Shown here: piece after piece, positions 9,097-18,113 of the stretch
Layout of the letters: each line of letters opens with the position of its first letter
Numbering within the stretch: the stretch's first letter is position 1
Assembly: GCF_001590985.1 (NCBI RefSeq)
Contig: NZ_BCTX01000033.1
Coordinates: forward strand, 1-53,971
Length of the DNA: 53,971 nucleotides
Source: Novosphingobium naphthalenivorans NBRC 102051
GTDB taxonomy: Bacteria > Pseudomonadota > Alphaproteobacteria > Sphingomonadales > Sphingomonadaceae
Direction: 5' to 3'
Notes under the pieces: model-generated
What the model saw: only the letters and a program-made list of their open reading frames with translations
Database searches by the model: none
What the model was told of the DNA's origin: nothing
Made by a program: the position numbers and the translations under genes

Positions 9097-11100
9097 ATGG
9101 AATCGGTAGTTCACAATCATTGGAGCCCGTTGCTGGGCCGTCTGTGGTGGGATGCGATCCCGCAGGAGCCCATCGTCTGGGCCACATTCGCCGCCGTGGC
9201 GCTGGGCGGTATCGCCCTCGTTGCCGCGCTGACCTACTTCAAGGTCTGGGGCTATCTCTGGAAAGAGTGGTTCACCAGCGTCGACCACAAGAAGATCGGC
9301 ATCATGTACATGGTGCTGGGCCTCATCATGTTCGTGCGCGGCTTTGCCGACGCGGTGATGATGCGCCTGCAGCAGGCCTGGGCCTTCAACGGCTCGGAAG
9401 GGTATCTCAACGCGCATCACTTCGACCAGGTCTTCACTGCCCACGGCGTGATCATGATCTTCTTCGCGGCGATGCCCTTCGTCACCGGGTTCATGAACTA
9501 CGTCGTGCCGCTGCAGATCGGCGCGCGTGACGTCAGCTTCCCGTTCCTCAACAACTTCAGCTTCTGGATGACCGCCTCGGGCGCCGTGCTGGTCATGCTC
9601 TCGCTGTTCATCGGCGAGTTCGGCCAGACCGGCTGGCTGGCCTATCCGCCGCTGTCGGGCATTGCCTACAGCCCCTGGGTCGGCGTCGATTACTGGATCT
9701 GGGCCTTGCAGATCGCAGGTGTCGGCACGCTGCTGTCCGGCGTCAACCTGATCAGCACTATCGTGAAAATGCGCGCGCCCGGCATGGACCTGATGAAGAT
9801 GCCGATCTTCACCTGGACCGCGCTGTGCACCAACATCCTGATCGTCGCCGCCTTCCCGGTGCTGACCGCGGTGCTGTGCATGCTTACGGCTGACCGCTAC
9901 CTCGACTTCAACTTCTTCACGAACGACTTCGGCGGCAGCGCCATGATGTACGTGAACCTGATCTGGATCTGGGGCCACCCCGAGGTCTACATCCTGATCC
10001 TGCCCTGCTTCGGCATCTTCTCGGAAGTCACCTCGACCTTCTGCGGCAAGCGCCTGTTCGGCTACACCTCGATGGTCTACGCCACGATGGTCATCACCAT
10101 CCTCTCGTACATCGTCTGGCTGCACCACTTCTTCACGATGGGCTCGGGCGCCAGCGTCAACTCGTTCTTCGGCATCACCACCATGGTGATCTCGATCCCG
10201 ACCGGCGCGAAGCTGTTCAACTGGCTGTTCACGATGTACCGCGGCCGCATCCGCTTCGAGCTGCCGATGATGTGGACCATCGCGTTCATGCTGACCTTCA
10301 CGGTCGGCGGCATGACCGGCGTGCTGCTCGCCGTTCCCCCGGCCGACTTCGTGCTGCACAACTCGCTGTTCCTGATCGCGCACTTCCACAACGTGATCAT
10401 CGGCGGCGTCGTCTTCGGCACTTTCGCGGGCATCAACTTCTGGTGGCCCAAGGCCTTCGGCTTCAAGCTGCACGAAGGCTGGGGCAAGCTGAGCTTCTGG
10501 TGCTGGGCCATCGGCTTCTGGTTCGCCTTCATGCCGCTCTACGTGCTCGGCCTGATGGGCGTGACCCGCCGCATGCGCGTGTTCGACGATCCGAACCTGC
10601 AGATCTGGTTCCTGATCGCCGCTTTCGGCGCGGCCCTGATCGCAGTGGGTATCGGCGCCTTCATCGTCCAGGTCGGCTACTCGATCTGGAAGCGCAAGGA
10701 ACTGGCCGTGGACGGCGATCCCTGGGGCGGCCGCACGCTCGAATGGTCGACCACTTCGCCGCCGCCGGCCTACAACTTCGCGTTCACCCCGGTGGTCCAC
10801 GAAATCGACGCCTGGGACGACATGAAGCGCTGTGGCGCCCCGCGTCCGACCGGCAATTTCCAGGCGATCCACATGCCCAAGAACACCGAAGCCGGCATCA
10901 TCCTCGGCGGCCTCGCCACGGCGTTCGGCTTCGCGATGATCTGGCACATCTGGTGGCTCGCCGGCCTGACCTTCGCCGGGATGATCGGCTATGCCATCTT
11001 CCACACCTTCAACTACAACCGCGACTATTTCATCCCTGCCGATGAAGTGACCGCGACCGAAGCGGCGGCCCTCGGCCAGCTCGCGCCTGCGGGAGCCTGA
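9097..11100 (+). CDS. cyoB: Cytochrome bo3 ubiquinol oxidase subunit I
   Basis: 667-residue heme-copper oxidase catalytic subunit. Heme and CuB ligands are visible: a heme His in [11 protein letters not shown], the CuB His and cross-linked Tyr in [17 protein letters not shown], the HH pair in [10 protein letters not shown], and the high-spin and low-spin heme histidines in [26 protein letters not shown] is the classic opening of the family. It reduces O2 to water with electrons from ubiquinol and pumps protons. The start at 9097 gives [19 protein letters not shown]. The longer open frame overlaps cyoA and is rejected. Confidence 0.96.
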   Translation: MESVVHNHWSPLLGRLWWDAIPQEPIVWATFAAVALGGIALVAALTYFKVWGYLWKEWFTSVDHKKIGIMYMVLGLIMFVRGFADAVMMRLQQAWAFNGSEGYLNAHHFDQVFTAHGVIMIFFAAMPFVTGFMNYVVPLQIGARDVSFPFLNNFSFWMTASGAVLVMLSLFIGEFGQTGWLAYPPLSGIAYSPWVGVDYWIWALQIAGVGTLLSGVNLISTIVKMRAPGMDLMKMPIFTWTALCTNILIVAAFPVLTAVLCMLTADRYLDFNFFTNDFGGSAMMYVNLIWIWGHPEVYILILPCFGIFSEVTSTFCGKRLFGYTSMVYATMVITILSYIVWLHHFFTMGSGASVNSFFGITTMVISIPTGAKLFNWLFTMYRGRIRFELPMMWTIAFMLTFTVGGMTGVLLAVPPADFVLHNSLFLIAHFHNVIIGGVVFGTFAGINFWWPKAFGFKLHEGWGKLSFWCWAIGFWFAFMPLYVLGLMGVTRRMRVFDDPNLQIWFLIAAFGAALIAVGIGAFIVQVGYSIWKRKELAVDGDPWGGRTLEWSTTSPPPAYNFAFTPVVHEIDAWDDMKRCGAPRPTGNFQAIHMPKNTEAGIILGGLATAFGFAMIWHIWWLAGLTFAGMIGYAIFHTFNYNRDYFIPADEVTATEAAALGQLAPAGA

Positions 11101-11103
11101 GCC

Positions 11104-11769
11104 ATGAACGCCACGACCATGGATACCATGACCACCCCGCCCTCCACCCCGGCCGCCAGCCCGGAACAGCTCACCGCCGCGTTCTACGAGCTTGAACCGC
11201 ATCACCATCCCGAAGGCGCCAGCACCATGCTGGGCTTCTGGATCTACCTGATGAGCGACTGCCTCATCTTCGCGATGCTGTTCGCGGCCTACGGCGTGCT
11301 CGGCGGCAACTATGCCGCAGGGCCCAGCCCCAAGGATCTGTTCGAACTGCCGCTGGTCGCGGTGAACACGGCGATGCTGCTGTTCTCCTCGATCACTTAC
11401 GGCTTTGCCATGCTGGCCATGGCGAAGAACCAGAAGGGCGCGACGATCAGCTGGCTGCTGATCACCGCGGTGTTCGGTGCCGCCTTCCTTTCGATCGAGC
11501 TCTACGAGTTCGCGAACCTGATCCACGAAGGCGCCACGCCGATGCGTTCGGGCTTCCTCACCGGGTTCTTCTCGCTGGTGGGCACCCACGGTCTGCACGT
11601 GACCTTCGGCCTGATCTGGCTGTTCACGCTGGTCGCGCAGATCAGCACCAAGGGCCTGATCCCGGCCAACAAGCGCCGCCTCATGTGCCTCTCGCTGTTC
11701 TGGCACTTCCTCGACGTCATCTGGATCGGCGTCTTCACATTCGTCTATCTCATGGGGATGCTGCGATGA
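11104..11769 (+). CDS. cyoC: Cytochrome bo3 ubiquinol oxidase subunit III
   Basis: 221-residue subunit III with five hydrophobic segments after a polar 35-residue N-terminus. Family signature segments are [20 protein letters not shown] and a C-terminal [21 protein letters not shown]. It stabilises subunit I and is not itself catalytic. It starts 3 bp after cyoB, and its stop overlaps the cyoD start, indicating translational coupling. Confidence 0.95.
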   Translation: MNATTMDTMTTPPSTPAASPEQLTAAFYELEPHHHPEGASTMLGFWIYLMSDCLIFAMLFAAYGVLGGNYAAGPSPKDLFELPLVAVNTAMLLFSSITYGFAMLAMAKNQKGATISWLLITAVFGAAFLSIELYEFANLIHEGATPMRSGFLTGFFSLVGTHGLHVTFGLIWLFTLVAQISTKGLIPANKRRLMCLSLFWHFLDVIWIGVFTFVYLMGMLR

Positions 11770-12152
11770 GCGCTGCCAACCACCACGCCGCCCACGATCA
11801 TGATCACGACGGGCACGGCGAAAGCCACGGCTCGCTCCGCGACTATGTGATCGGTTTCATCCTCTCGGTCGTCCTCACCGCCATTCCGTTCTGGCTGGTG
11901 ATGAGCGGCGCGATTGCCGACAAGCAGGCCACCGCGCTCGTCATCATGGCCTTCGCCGTGGTGCAGATCGTGGTCCACATGATCTACTTCCTGCACATGA
12001 ACACCAAGTCGGAGAACGGCTGGACGGTCATGGCGCTGATCTTCACGATCATCCTGGTCGTGATCGCGCTGTCCGGCTCGCTGTGGGTGATGTATCACCT
12101 CAACCACAACATGATGCCGATGACGAGCCACGACATGGGACAACTGCCCTGA
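11766..12152 (+). CDS. cyoD: Cytochrome bo3 ubiquinol oxidase subunit IV
   Basis: 128-residue subunit IV with three transmembrane helices ([19 protein letters not shown], a second helix around [11 protein letters not shown], and [19 protein letters not shown]). It assists CuB binding during assembly in the E. coli enzyme. The N-terminus is strikingly His/Asp rich ([17 protein letters not shown]), a possible metal-binding tail. The ATG overlaps the cyoC stop by 4 bp. No cyoE (heme O synthase) follows; a SURF1 gene takes that place. Confidence 0.93.
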   Translation: MSAANHHAAHDHDHDGHGESHGSLRDYVIGFILSVVLTAIPFWLVMSGAIADKQATALVIMAFAVVQIVVHMIYFLHMNTKSENGWTVMALIFTIILVVIALSGSLWVMYHLNHNMMPMTSHDMGQLP

Positions 12153-12895
12153 CCGCCCCCACCGGGGCACAAGACACCACTGCAGCAGGGCGGCCCTGGG
12201 GGCTGACCCTGCTGTTGCTTTTTGCGCTGGCCGCATTCGTGGCGCTCGGCCTGTGGCAAGTGCAGCGCCTGCACTGGAAGCATGACCTGATCGCCCGCGT
12301 GGACGCACGGGTCCATGCCGCCCCCGCCCCCCTGCCCTCCGCCCCGCGCCTGACCTCGGCCGCGCCGGGCACGCTCGACTACCTGCGCGTGAAGGTCTCC
12401 GGCACCTACGCGGGCCCGCAGACCGCCCTCGTGCGCGCTGCAACCGATCTCGGCACGGGCTACTGGGCCATGACCCCGCTGCGCATGAGCGACGGACGCA
12501 CCGTCTGGATCAATCGCGGCTTCCTTCCCGCCGGCACGACCGCGGCCCAGGCCGGCAGGACCGCGCCTGCGGGGCCGGTCTCCATCACCGGCCTCGTGCG
12601 TCCCAGCGAACCGGGCGGCAGCCTGCTCCAGTCCAACCGCCCGCAGGAAGACCGCTGGTACTCGCGCGATCTGGCGGCCCTGTCGCAAGCAAAGCACGCC
12701 GGCCCCGCTGCCCCGGTCTTCATCGACGCCCAGACCGAGACCGCCTCCTCTCCCGCCGCAGGACACCCCGCGCCGGTGCCCGGTCTCACCGTCATCCATT
12801 TCCCCGACAACCACTTGCAATATGCCCTGACATGGTTCGCCATGGCCGTGCTTTCGGCAGTGGGTATTGGCGTTGTGTGGCATCGCAGGGCATAG
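12083..12895 (+). CDS. SURF1 family oxidase assembly protein
   Basis: SURF1-like protein with two membrane anchors, one near the N-terminus (WGLTLLLLFALAAFVALGLW, followed by QVQRLHWK) and one at the end (FAMAVLSAVGIGVVWHRRA). The core has DYLRVKVSGTYAGPQTALV and WINRGFLP, typical of the family. SURF1 proteins help insert heme into heme-copper oxidases, which fits its place directly after cyoD. The start is uncertain. A GTG at 12083 would overlap cyoD by 70 bp. A CTG at 12149 overlapping the cyoD stop would give a more usual length, but no in-frame ATG exists before the membrane helix. Confidence 0.85.
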   Translation: MGDVSPQPQHDADDEPRHGTTALTAPTGAQDTTAAGRPWGLTLLLLFALAAFVALGLWQVQRLHWKHDLIARVDARVHAAPAPLPSAPRLTSAAPGTLDYLRVKVSGTYAGPQTALVRAATDLGTGYWAMTPLRMSDGRTVWINRGFLPAGTTAAQAGRTAPAGPVSITGLVRPSEPGGSLLQSNRPQEDRWYSRDLAALSQAKHAGPAAPVFIDAQTETASSPAAGHPAPVPGLTVIHFPDNHLQYALTWFAMAVLSAVGIGVVWHRRA

Positions 12896-12904
12896 GGCAC
12901 AGGC

Positions 12905-14203
12905 ATGATGCGCCTGATTGCCCCTATCCCCCCCTCGCGCAGCGAAAGCTGGCGCAATGTGCTGCTGCTGATGCAGCTGCGCTGGATCGCGGTGTTCGGG
13001 CAACTGGCAACGATCGTGGCCGTGGCGCAGATCCTGGAAGTGCGCCTGCCGCTGATGCCGCTGCTGATGGCGCCCCTGCTGCTCATCCTCATCAACCTGG
13101 CCACCGCCAGCCTGCTGCAGCGGCGCGAGGAATTCTCTCAGAGCGAGCTGTTCAATTCCCTGGTGATCGACGTCGCCGCACTGTGCTGGCAACTTTACCA
13201 CAGCGGCGGCACGACCAATCCCTTCACGTTCCTGTTCCTGCTGCAGATCGTGATCGGCACGGTCATTCTGGAGCCGCGCTGGAGCTGGCTGATCGCGCTG
13301 CTGGCCAGCCTCTCCATGCTGCTGCTGACGTTCGCCTATGTCCCGCTGGACCTGCCGGCCCGCCATGCCGCACACCAGTTCCACCTCTACCAGCTCGGCA
13401 GCCTGTTCTGCTTCGTGCTGGCCGCGGTGCTGCTGGTGTTCTTCGTGGTCCGGCTCGACCGCAACCGGCGTGAAAGCGCCCGGGCGCTGGAAGAACTGCG
13501 CCAGCAGGCGACCGAAGAAGACCACATCATCCGCATGGGCCTGCTCGCTTCGGGCGCGGCGCACGAGCTGGGCACGCCGCTCTCCTCGATCTCGGTGATC
13601 CTCGGCGACTGGTCGCATGTGCCCGAGATCGCCGCGAATGCTGATCTCAGCGAAGACCTCACCGACATGCGCACCCAGCTCGACCGCTGCAAGACGATCG
13701 TCAGCGGCATCCTGATGTCGGCCGGCGACTTGCGCGGAGAGAACCCCACGGTGTCCAGCGTGCGGGCACTGTTCGGCGATATCGCCGCCGACTGGCAATC
13801 GCGCATGGACGGCGAACTGCGCTTCATCGACCGCTTCGGCGATGACGTCGCGATCGTCGCCGATCCGGGGCTGCGGCAAGTGATCGGCAATGTGATCGAC
13901 AATGCCCAGGAAGTCTCGCCCGGCCTCGTGATCCTTGAAATCGCGCGCGAAAACGACGACCTTCTGATTGCCGTCAGCGACCAGGGTCCCGGCTTTGCGC
14001 CCGACTTGCTGCCCCGCGTGGGCCAACCCTATGCCTCGACCAAGGGGCGCGACGGCGGCGGCCTCGGCCTGTTCCTCGTCTTCAACGTCGTGCGCAAGCT
14101 GGGCGGCCGGGTCGCGGTCGAAAACCGCGAGCCGCGCGGCGCGACTGTCAGGCTCACCCTGCCGCTGGCATCGCTGGCCTATGCAAAGGAGAAACCCACA
14201 TGA
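12905..14203 (+). CDS. regB: Redox sensor histidine kinase RegB/PrrB
   Basis: 432-residue membrane histidine kinase of the RegB/PrrB/ActS group. Six hydrophobic segments fill residues 20-185. The quinone-binding heptapeptide GGTTNPF is at 101-107. The H-box GLLASGAAHELGTPLSS puts the phosphorylated His at 220. The redox-active cysteine of the family is represented by Cys262 in DRCKTIVSG. The ATP-binding domain has NVIDNAQE, DQGPGF and GGGLGLFL. RegB senses the quinone pool and phosphorylates RegA. It lies directly behind the quinol oxidase operon and overlaps regA by 4 bp, suggesting a redox-control unit. Confidence 0.93.
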   Translation: MMRLIAPIPPSRSESWRNVLLLMQLRWIAVFGQLATIVAVAQILEVRLPLMPLLMAPLLLILINLATASLLQRREEFSQSELFNSLVIDVAALCWQLYHSGGTTNPFTFLFLLQIVIGTVILEPRWSWLIALLASLSMLLLTFAYVPLDLPARHAAHQFHLYQLGSLFCFVLAAVLLVFFVVRLDRNRRESARALEELRQQATEEDHIIRMGLLASGAAHELGTPLSSISVILGDWSHVPEIAANADLSEDLTDMRTQLDRCKTIVSGILMSAGDLRGENPTVSSVRALFGDIAADWQSRMDGELRFIDRFGDDVAIVADPGLRQVIGNVIDNAQEVSPGLVILEIARENDDLLIAVSDQGPGFAPDLLPRVGQPYASTKGRDGGGLGLFLVFNVVRKLGGRVAVENREPRGATVRLTLPLASLAYAKEKPT

Positions 14204-14748
14204 GCGACAGGGACATGAGCGAACCTGGCCGTACCCTGCTCATCGTCGAGGACGACGAAGCCTTCGCGCGCACCTTGCGCCGCTCGTTCGAGCGCCGCGG
14301 CTACGTGGTCTCTTCGGCCGCCTCCGCCCCGCAGGCAGAGGAGCGGGCCAAGGCCTCGAACTTCGACTACGCGGTCGTGGACCTCAAGCTCGGCGCCGAT
14401 TCCGGACTGGCGGTGGTACAGTCGCTCCACGCGCTGCGGCCGGATACACATATCGTCGTGCTCACCGGCTACGCCAGCATCGCCACCGCCGTCGAGGCGA
14501 TCAAGCTGGGCGCCGCCCACTACCTCGCCAAACCCTCCAACACCGACGATATCGAAGCCGCCTTCGCCAGCACCCAGGGCGACCCGGACGTGCCCGTCGA
14601 TGGCCGCAAGAGCTCGATCAAGACGCTGGAATGGGAATACATCCACAGCACGCTGGTGGAGTGCGACTTCAACATCTCCGAAGCCGCGCGGCGCCTGGGG
14701 CTGCATAGACGAACGCTGGCGCGCAAGCTGGAGAAGCGGCGGATCTGA
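14200..14748 (+). CDS. regA: Redox response regulator RegA/PrrA
   Basis: 182-residue response regulator. The receiver domain has the acidic pocket IVEDDE, the phospho-acceptor Asp61 in YAVVDLKLGADSG, Thr89 in VVLTGYAS and Lys111. A Pro-containing linker leads to a Fis-type helix-turn-helix at the C-terminus (NISEAARRLGLHRRTLARKL), which is nearly invariant in RegA proteins. In other alphaproteobacteria RegA controls respiration, photosynthesis and nif genes according to redox state, so it may link the oxidase genes to the nif region here. The stop abuts the converging end of nrsF. Confidence 0.94.
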   Translation: MSDRDMSEPGRTLLIVEDDEAFARTLRRSFERRGYVVSSAASAPQAEERAKASNFDYAVVDLKLGADSGLAVVQSLHALRPDTHIVVLTGYASIATAVEAIKLGAAHYLAKPSNTDDIEAAFASTQGDPDVPVDGRKSSIKTLEWEYIHSTLVECDFNISEAARRLGLHRRTLARKLEKRRI

Positions 14749-15384
14749 TTACCAGCGCAGCCACCTCGCAATGACATAACGCGCGACAAGCGCCCCGATC
14801 ACCACCGGCGCCACGTGCCAGATGCCGAGGTGTGCGATGGAATCGTCCGCGCAGGCCATGCCGTTGGCGACCGAACCCAGCGCGCCCGATCCCACACCGA
14901 GGTAGAACCCGGCCAGCCGCTGCGACACCGGCGCGCCCCGGCGCAGCCAGGCGAACAGCGCCGCCGCGATCAGCACCGAGGCAGCAAGGCCCAGGACCAT
15001 GCAGTGCACGCCTTCCACATGCATGAGGCCCACGCCGTCCGGCGCCGTCGCGGCCAGGATGCCGGCGGCCGGCAGCACACCCGCCATCGCGATCGCCCAT
15101 TTCGGCCCGTCGTGCCCGGCACCGACTTGCGGCGAGGCCATCGCCACCACGCTCGTAACGCAGGACAGGCCGAGCATCAGCAGCAGCCCGTTCGCGACCA
15201 GAAAATCGACCGACACGTGCCCGGTCATGAGCCCGTGCCGCGCGCCCAGCAGGAACAGCATGGCGACGAGCGTCACGACGAAAGCCAGCCCGGCCAGCGC
15301 CAGCCCCCGACCCTTGCGCAGCGGGCGCACCGGAGCGGTATCGGCGGTGATCCGGTCGATCAGGGCCTGGGTTGCGTCGTCCAT
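14749..15384 (-). CDS. nrsF: NrsF-type anti-sigma factor (DUF1109)
   Basis: 211-residue protein with a short cytosolic N-terminus (MDDATQALIDRITADTAPVR) and six predicted membrane helices, the layout of NrsF/DUF1109 anti-sigma factors. In Caulobacter NrsF holds SigF inactive until heavy-metal or redox stress, sensed through cysteines. Candidate cysteines here lie in LGLSCVTSV, GVHCMVLG and GMACADD. It is encoded just downstream of the sigma gene (3-bp gap), the normal pairing. Confidence 0.85.
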   Translation of the reverse strand: MDDATQALIDRITADTAPVRPLRKGRGLALAGLAFVVTLVAMLFLLGARHGLMTGHVSVDFLVANGLLLMLGLSCVTSVVAMASPQVGAGHDGPKWAIAMAGVLPAAGILAATAPDGVGLMHVEGVHCMVLGLAASVLIAAALFAWLRRGAPVSQRLAGFYLGVGSGALGSVANGMACADDSIAHLGIWHVAPVVIGALVARYVIARWLRW

Positions 15385-15387
15385 GGG

Positions 15388-15918
15388 TCAGCTTGCCTTC
15401 TCGATGATCGCGGCCAGCTTGCGCAGGCCGCGATGGATATTCACTTTAATGAGCGACGGGCTCTGCCCGGTCCGCTCGGAAGCTTCGGCGACCGAGCACC
15501 CTTCGATCTTCACCAGTTCGATCGCCTCGACCTGCGCCGGCGGCAACTGATCGAACAGGCGCTCAAGGCTGACGCGCGCCATCACCGGCTCTTCCCCGCT
15601 GTCCTCGCTGGCGGTGTCTTCCAGCAGTTCCTGCGTCTGCGTGCGGTATTCTGCGCGCAACTGGTCCACCCAGCGATAGCGGGCAATGGCTGCCAGCCAG
15701 GGGAAGAACGGCCGCGCGGGATCGTAAGTCGCGCGCTTGCCATGGAGCGAGAGCAGCACGTCCTGCACCAGATCATCCAGCTTTTCCGCCGCGATCCGCT
15801 TGCGGAAATAGCGCCGCAGCCACTTCGCCGCCTGCTCCAGCAGAACGGCATAGGCCTGCCTGTCGCCCTGCTGCGCCGCGCGCATCAGCCGCGCCATGGT
15901 CGCTTCGTCCCCGTTCAT
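15388..15918 (-). CDS. sigF: ECF sigma factor, SigF type
   Basis: 176-residue extracytoplasmic-function sigma factor. Region 2 spans about residues 20-95 with LDDLVQDVLLSLHGKRATYD and FFPWLAAIARYRWVDQLR. Region 4 spans about 115-170 with LPPAQVEAIELVKIEGCSVA and SLIKVNIHRGLRKL. A frame open to 16392 exists, but the ATG at 15918 (MNGDEATMARLMRAAQQ) gives the normal ECF length and overlaps the DoxX stop by 4 bp. Pairing with NrsF and bufferin genes points to SigF. Two matching promoters lie between the bufferin genes. Confidence 0.9.
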   Translation of the reverse strand: MNGDEATMARLMRAAQQGDRQAYAVLLEQAAKWLRRYFRKRIAAEKLDDLVQDVLLSLHGKRATYDPARPFFPWLAAIARYRWVDQLRAEYRTQTQELLEDTASEDSGEEPVMARVSLERLFDQLPPAQVEAIELVKIEGCSVAEASERTGQSPSLIKVNIHRGLRKLAAIIEKAS

Positions 15919-16373
15919 CGCGGCATCCCCCCCGAGCCCGAAGTATGCCCCACCCTGTCGAGCGCAAACAGCCCGCCCCCACGCACGATCAGCACGAGGG
16001 CCAGCGCCACCCACAGGATATGCACGCTCCACCAGGCTTCGGGAAAGACGAAAATCTGAATGACCATGGTCATCCCCAGCAAGGCCAGCGCGGAAAGGCG
16101 CGTGGCGGCCCCGGCCAGGAGCAGGATGGGGAACAGATGCTCGAAGGCCACGGCCATGGGAGCGGCGAGATGCGGAGGGAGCGGCACGGCGGAATAGTCG
16201 TTTTCGAACAGGTAATACGTCGCATCGCTCACCTGCAGCCAGGTGCCTTCCACGACCTTGCTCCGGCCCGAGCGCCAGAACACGCCCGCCAGCGCCACAC
16301 GGACGAACAGCAGCGCGATTCCCTCTACGACCGGGCCTTGCAGGAATCCCGTGATCCTTTGCCATGACTGCAT
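15915..16373 (-). CDS. DoxX family membrane protein
   Basis: 152-residue DoxX protein with four membrane helices (LLFVRVALAGVFWRSGRSKV near the N-terminus, LFPILLLAGAATRLSALALL and LWVALALVLIVRGG later). DoxX genes recur in bufferin/SigF operons and may support metal or redox stress handling, but no biochemical role is established in that setting. It overlaps sigF by 4 bp and lies 31 bp downstream of the 4-Cys bufferin gene, so it is probably co-transcribed with both. Confidence 0.88.
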   Translation of the reverse strand: MQSWQRITGFLQGPVVEGIALLFVRVALAGVFWRSGRSKVVEGTWLQVSDATYYLFENDYSAVPLPPHLAAPMAVAFEHLFPILLLAGAATRLSALALLGMTMVIQIFVFPEAWWSVHILWVALALVLIVRGGGLFALDRVGHTSGSGGMPR

Positions 16374-16404
16374 CGCCCGCTCCTCCCCGCAAAATCCGCT
16401 TCGA

Positions 16405-16692
16405 TCAGCGCTCGACCGGCGTCAGCGAGCCGGCACCTTGGGGTGTCCTGATCGACGTGCAGGTGCCTTTCTTCACCAGCTTCCAGGCATTGCCCTGATA
16501 ATCGCGCGCGGACGTGCCCGCGCAACTGGTGCCCGGCCCGGCCGCGCAATCGTTGTGCCCGGCCTTGGCCACGCCATAGCACTTTTCCATCGCCGGCTTG
16601 TCCTTCGCGCCGGCTGGCGGAACGGCCAGCACACCGGCCAGGGCCCCGGACACGACAGCGCCAGCCAGGGCGGCAATCGAACGGTTCTGCAT
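16405..16692 (-). CDS. bufA1: Bufferin precursor, 4-Cys (DUF2282)
   Basis: 95-residue DUF2282-type precursor with a signal peptide ([20 protein letters not shown] onward, likely cleaved after PPAGA). The core has four cysteines, Cys38 ([15 protein letters not shown]), Cys49, Cys57 and Cys78. Bufferins are periplasmic copper-chelating peptides whose cysteines are modified by the DUF692/DUF2063 enzymes. I chose ATG at 16692, preceded by AGGAG, over an upstream codon at 16719. It diverges from the second precursor and has its own SigF-type promoter. Confidence 0.85.
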   Translation of the reverse strand: MQNRSIAALAGAVVSGALAGVLAVPPAGAKDKPAMEKCYGVAKAGHNDCAAGPGTSCAGTSARDYQGNAWKLVKKGTCTSIRTPQGAGSLTPVER

Positions 16693-16740
16693 GATGATCT
16701 CCTGATGGTCGCCCGGCACCCGCCGGGGATCACACCGTCA

Positions 16741-16766
16741 TTCGCCCTCTCTTCCGCGCCGGTTAC
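16741..16766 (-). promoter_or_regulatory. SigF-type ECF promoter of bufA1-doxX-sigF-nrsF
   Basis: On the minus strand GTAACC (16766-16761) is followed by a 16-bp spacer and CGAA (16744-16741). This equals the Caulobacter SigF promoter pattern GTAACC-N16-CGAA. The bufA1 ATG lies about 50 bp downstream. Autoregulation of sigF follows if the operon is read from here. Confidence 0.82.
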
Positions 16767-16790
16767 AGGGCCGCAAATTTTTCGGGCGCT

Positions 16791-16816
16791 GTAACCCTGC
16801 CGCGGCGCCCTGCGAA
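16791..16816 (+). promoter_or_regulatory. SigF-type ECF promoter of bufA2-bufB-bufC
   Basis: GTAACC (16791-16796), 16-bp spacer, CGAA (16813-16816). It is the mirror image of the minus-strand promoter, with identical spacing and also identical flanks (CTGTAACC and CGAATGACG). The bufA2 ATG at 16859 is about 43 bp further on. Confidence 0.82.
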
Positions 16817-16858
16817 TGACGCCATGCCATTCGGGCAAACAACGTCAGGAGAAGACCT

Positions 16859-17143
16859 ATGCAGATTGCGCACAAGACCGGCTTCGCAGCTATCGCCGGA
16901 ACCCTTGCCCTCTCGTCCGCAGCAGCCTTTGCCGCCACCGCTCCGGCCGGCAGCACCGGCGCCGCGCTGGGCACGGACGACATGGTGCATTGCTACGGCG
17001 TGAACGCCTGCAAAGGGCACGCCGACTGCAAGACCACGCAGCACGAATGCAAGGGCATGAATTCCTGCAAGGGCGAGGGTTTCAAGGCCATGGCGGCCGG
17101 CGCCTGCCTGACCAAGGGCGGCACGATCGGCGACATCGGCTGA
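16859..17143 (+). CDS. bufA2: Bufferin precursor, 6-Cys
   Basis: 94-residue precursor with a signal peptide (cleavage probably near AAAFAATA, residues 21-28). The core has six cysteines, Cys45, 51, 57, 64, 70 and 83, in the repeating pattern [15 protein letters not shown]...[12 protein letters not shown]. The repeated CKG units mark the second bufferin type, in which cysteines become copper-binding heterocycles. A clear AGGAG lies upstream. It is followed by bufB and bufC, the modification pair. Whether that pair also modifies the divergent 4-Cys precursor is unknown. Confidence 0.87.
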   Translation: MQIAHKTGFAAIAGTLALSSAAAFAATAPAGSTGAALGTDDMVHCYGVNACKGHADCKTTQHECKGMNSCKGEGFKAMAAGACLTKGGTIGDIG

Positions 17144-17237
17144 TCTGACACGCCCCGGCGGCCCGGTTCCCCGTTCCGCCCGCCCCCTACCGGGACCGGG
17201 CCGCCCAATTCCCACGCTGCCCCGCAGGAACCGCACC

Positions 17238-18113
17238 ATGACGCACATCGAGCCCTTCGCAGGATTTGGCCCCTTCTCAGGATTTGGCCCCTTCTCAGGA
17301 TTTGGCCTGGGCCTTCGCCGCTCGCACTATCCTGATTTTCTGGACGGCGAAGTGGACCTCGATTTCGTCGAAGTCATTTCGGAAAACTTCATGGTGGACG
17401 GCGGCAAGCCGCTCGCGGTGCTCGATGCGGTGCGGCACAAGCACGAGGTGGTACTGCACGGCGTCTCGCTTTCGCCCGGATCGGCGCATGGGGTGGACCG
17501 GGACTATCTGGCCCGCCTCAAAGCGCTGGCCGAGCGGATCGAGCCGCTCTGGATCTCCGATCACTTGTGCTGGACCCGCAGCAGCGCGCACAACAGCCAT
17601 GACCTGCTGCCGCTGCCCTATACGGCCGAAGCGCTGGGTGTGGTCTGCGAGAACGTGACGATCGCGCAGGACGTCCTGCGCCGTCCGCTGCTGCTGGAAA
17701 ACCCGTCGAGCTATCTGAGCTTTCCCGAAAGCGAGATGACCGAATGGGAATTCCTGTCCGCAGTGGCACGCCGCACCGGCTGCTATCTGCTGCTCGATGT
17801 GAACAACATCTATGTCAGCGCCCATAACCATGGCTTCAGCGCCGAGGCCTACATCGCCGGACTGCCGCTGGAGCGCGTGCGCCAGATCCATCTGGCGGGG
17901 CACACGCCGGGCCCGATCGCCATCGACACCCATGACCGCGCAGTGTGTGGCGGCGTCTGGGAACTCCTCGCCCATACCCTTGCTTGCACCGGTCCTGCCG
18001 CCATCATGATCGAGCGCGATGACGCCATCCCTCCGCTGGCGGACCTGCTCGACGAACTGGCCATCGCCCGCCGCATCGCGGACCATGTCCGCCGGGAAGT
18101 GGTGGCGGCATGA
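17238..18113 (+). CDS. bufB: DUF692 bufferin-modifying iron enzyme BufB
   Basis: 291-residue DUF692 TIM-barrel protein of the multinuclear iron oxygenase family, which includes MbnB of methanobactin synthesis. Likely metal ligands lie in DFVEVISENFM, LLLENPSSYLS, LLLDVNNIYVSAHNHG, QIHLAGH, DTHD and MIERDD. With the partner BufC it should convert precursor cysteines. Oddity: the N-terminus holds a short repeat (GFGPFS repeated, residues 9-22) encoded by an 18-bp tandem repeat. The stop overlaps the bufC start by 4 bp. Confidence 0.92.
   Translation: MTHIEPFAGFGPFSGFGPFSGFGLGLRRSHYPDFLDGEVDLDFVEVISENFMVDGGKPLAVLDAVRHKHEVVLHGVSLSPGSAHGVDRDYLARLKALAERIEPLWISDHLCWTRSSAHNSHDLLPLPYTAEALGVVCENVTIAQDVLRRPLLLENPSSYLSFPESEMTEWEFLSAVARRTGCYLLLDVNNIYVSAHNHGFSAEAYIAGLPLERVRQIHLAGHTPGPIAIDTHDRAVCGGVWELLAHTLACTGPAAIMIERDDAIPPLADLLDELAIARRIADHVRREVVAA
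17261..17307 (+). repeat. 18-bp tandem repeat in the 5' end of bufB
   Basis: The unit AGGATTTGGCCCCTTCTC occurs twice exactly (17261-17278 and 17279-17296) and is followed by a partial third copy (17297-17307). The length is a multiple of three, so copy-number change would lengthen or shorten the protein N-terminus by six residues without a frameshift. Confidence 0.9.

Noticed and set aside
8830..11706. 958-codon minus-strand frame opposite cyoB
   Set aside because: Antisense shadow of a conserved oxidase subunit, rich in His/Asp/Glu with no recognisable fold.
12095..14026. 643-codon minus-strand frame opposite SURF1 and regB
   Set aside because: Shadow frame of two clear genes.
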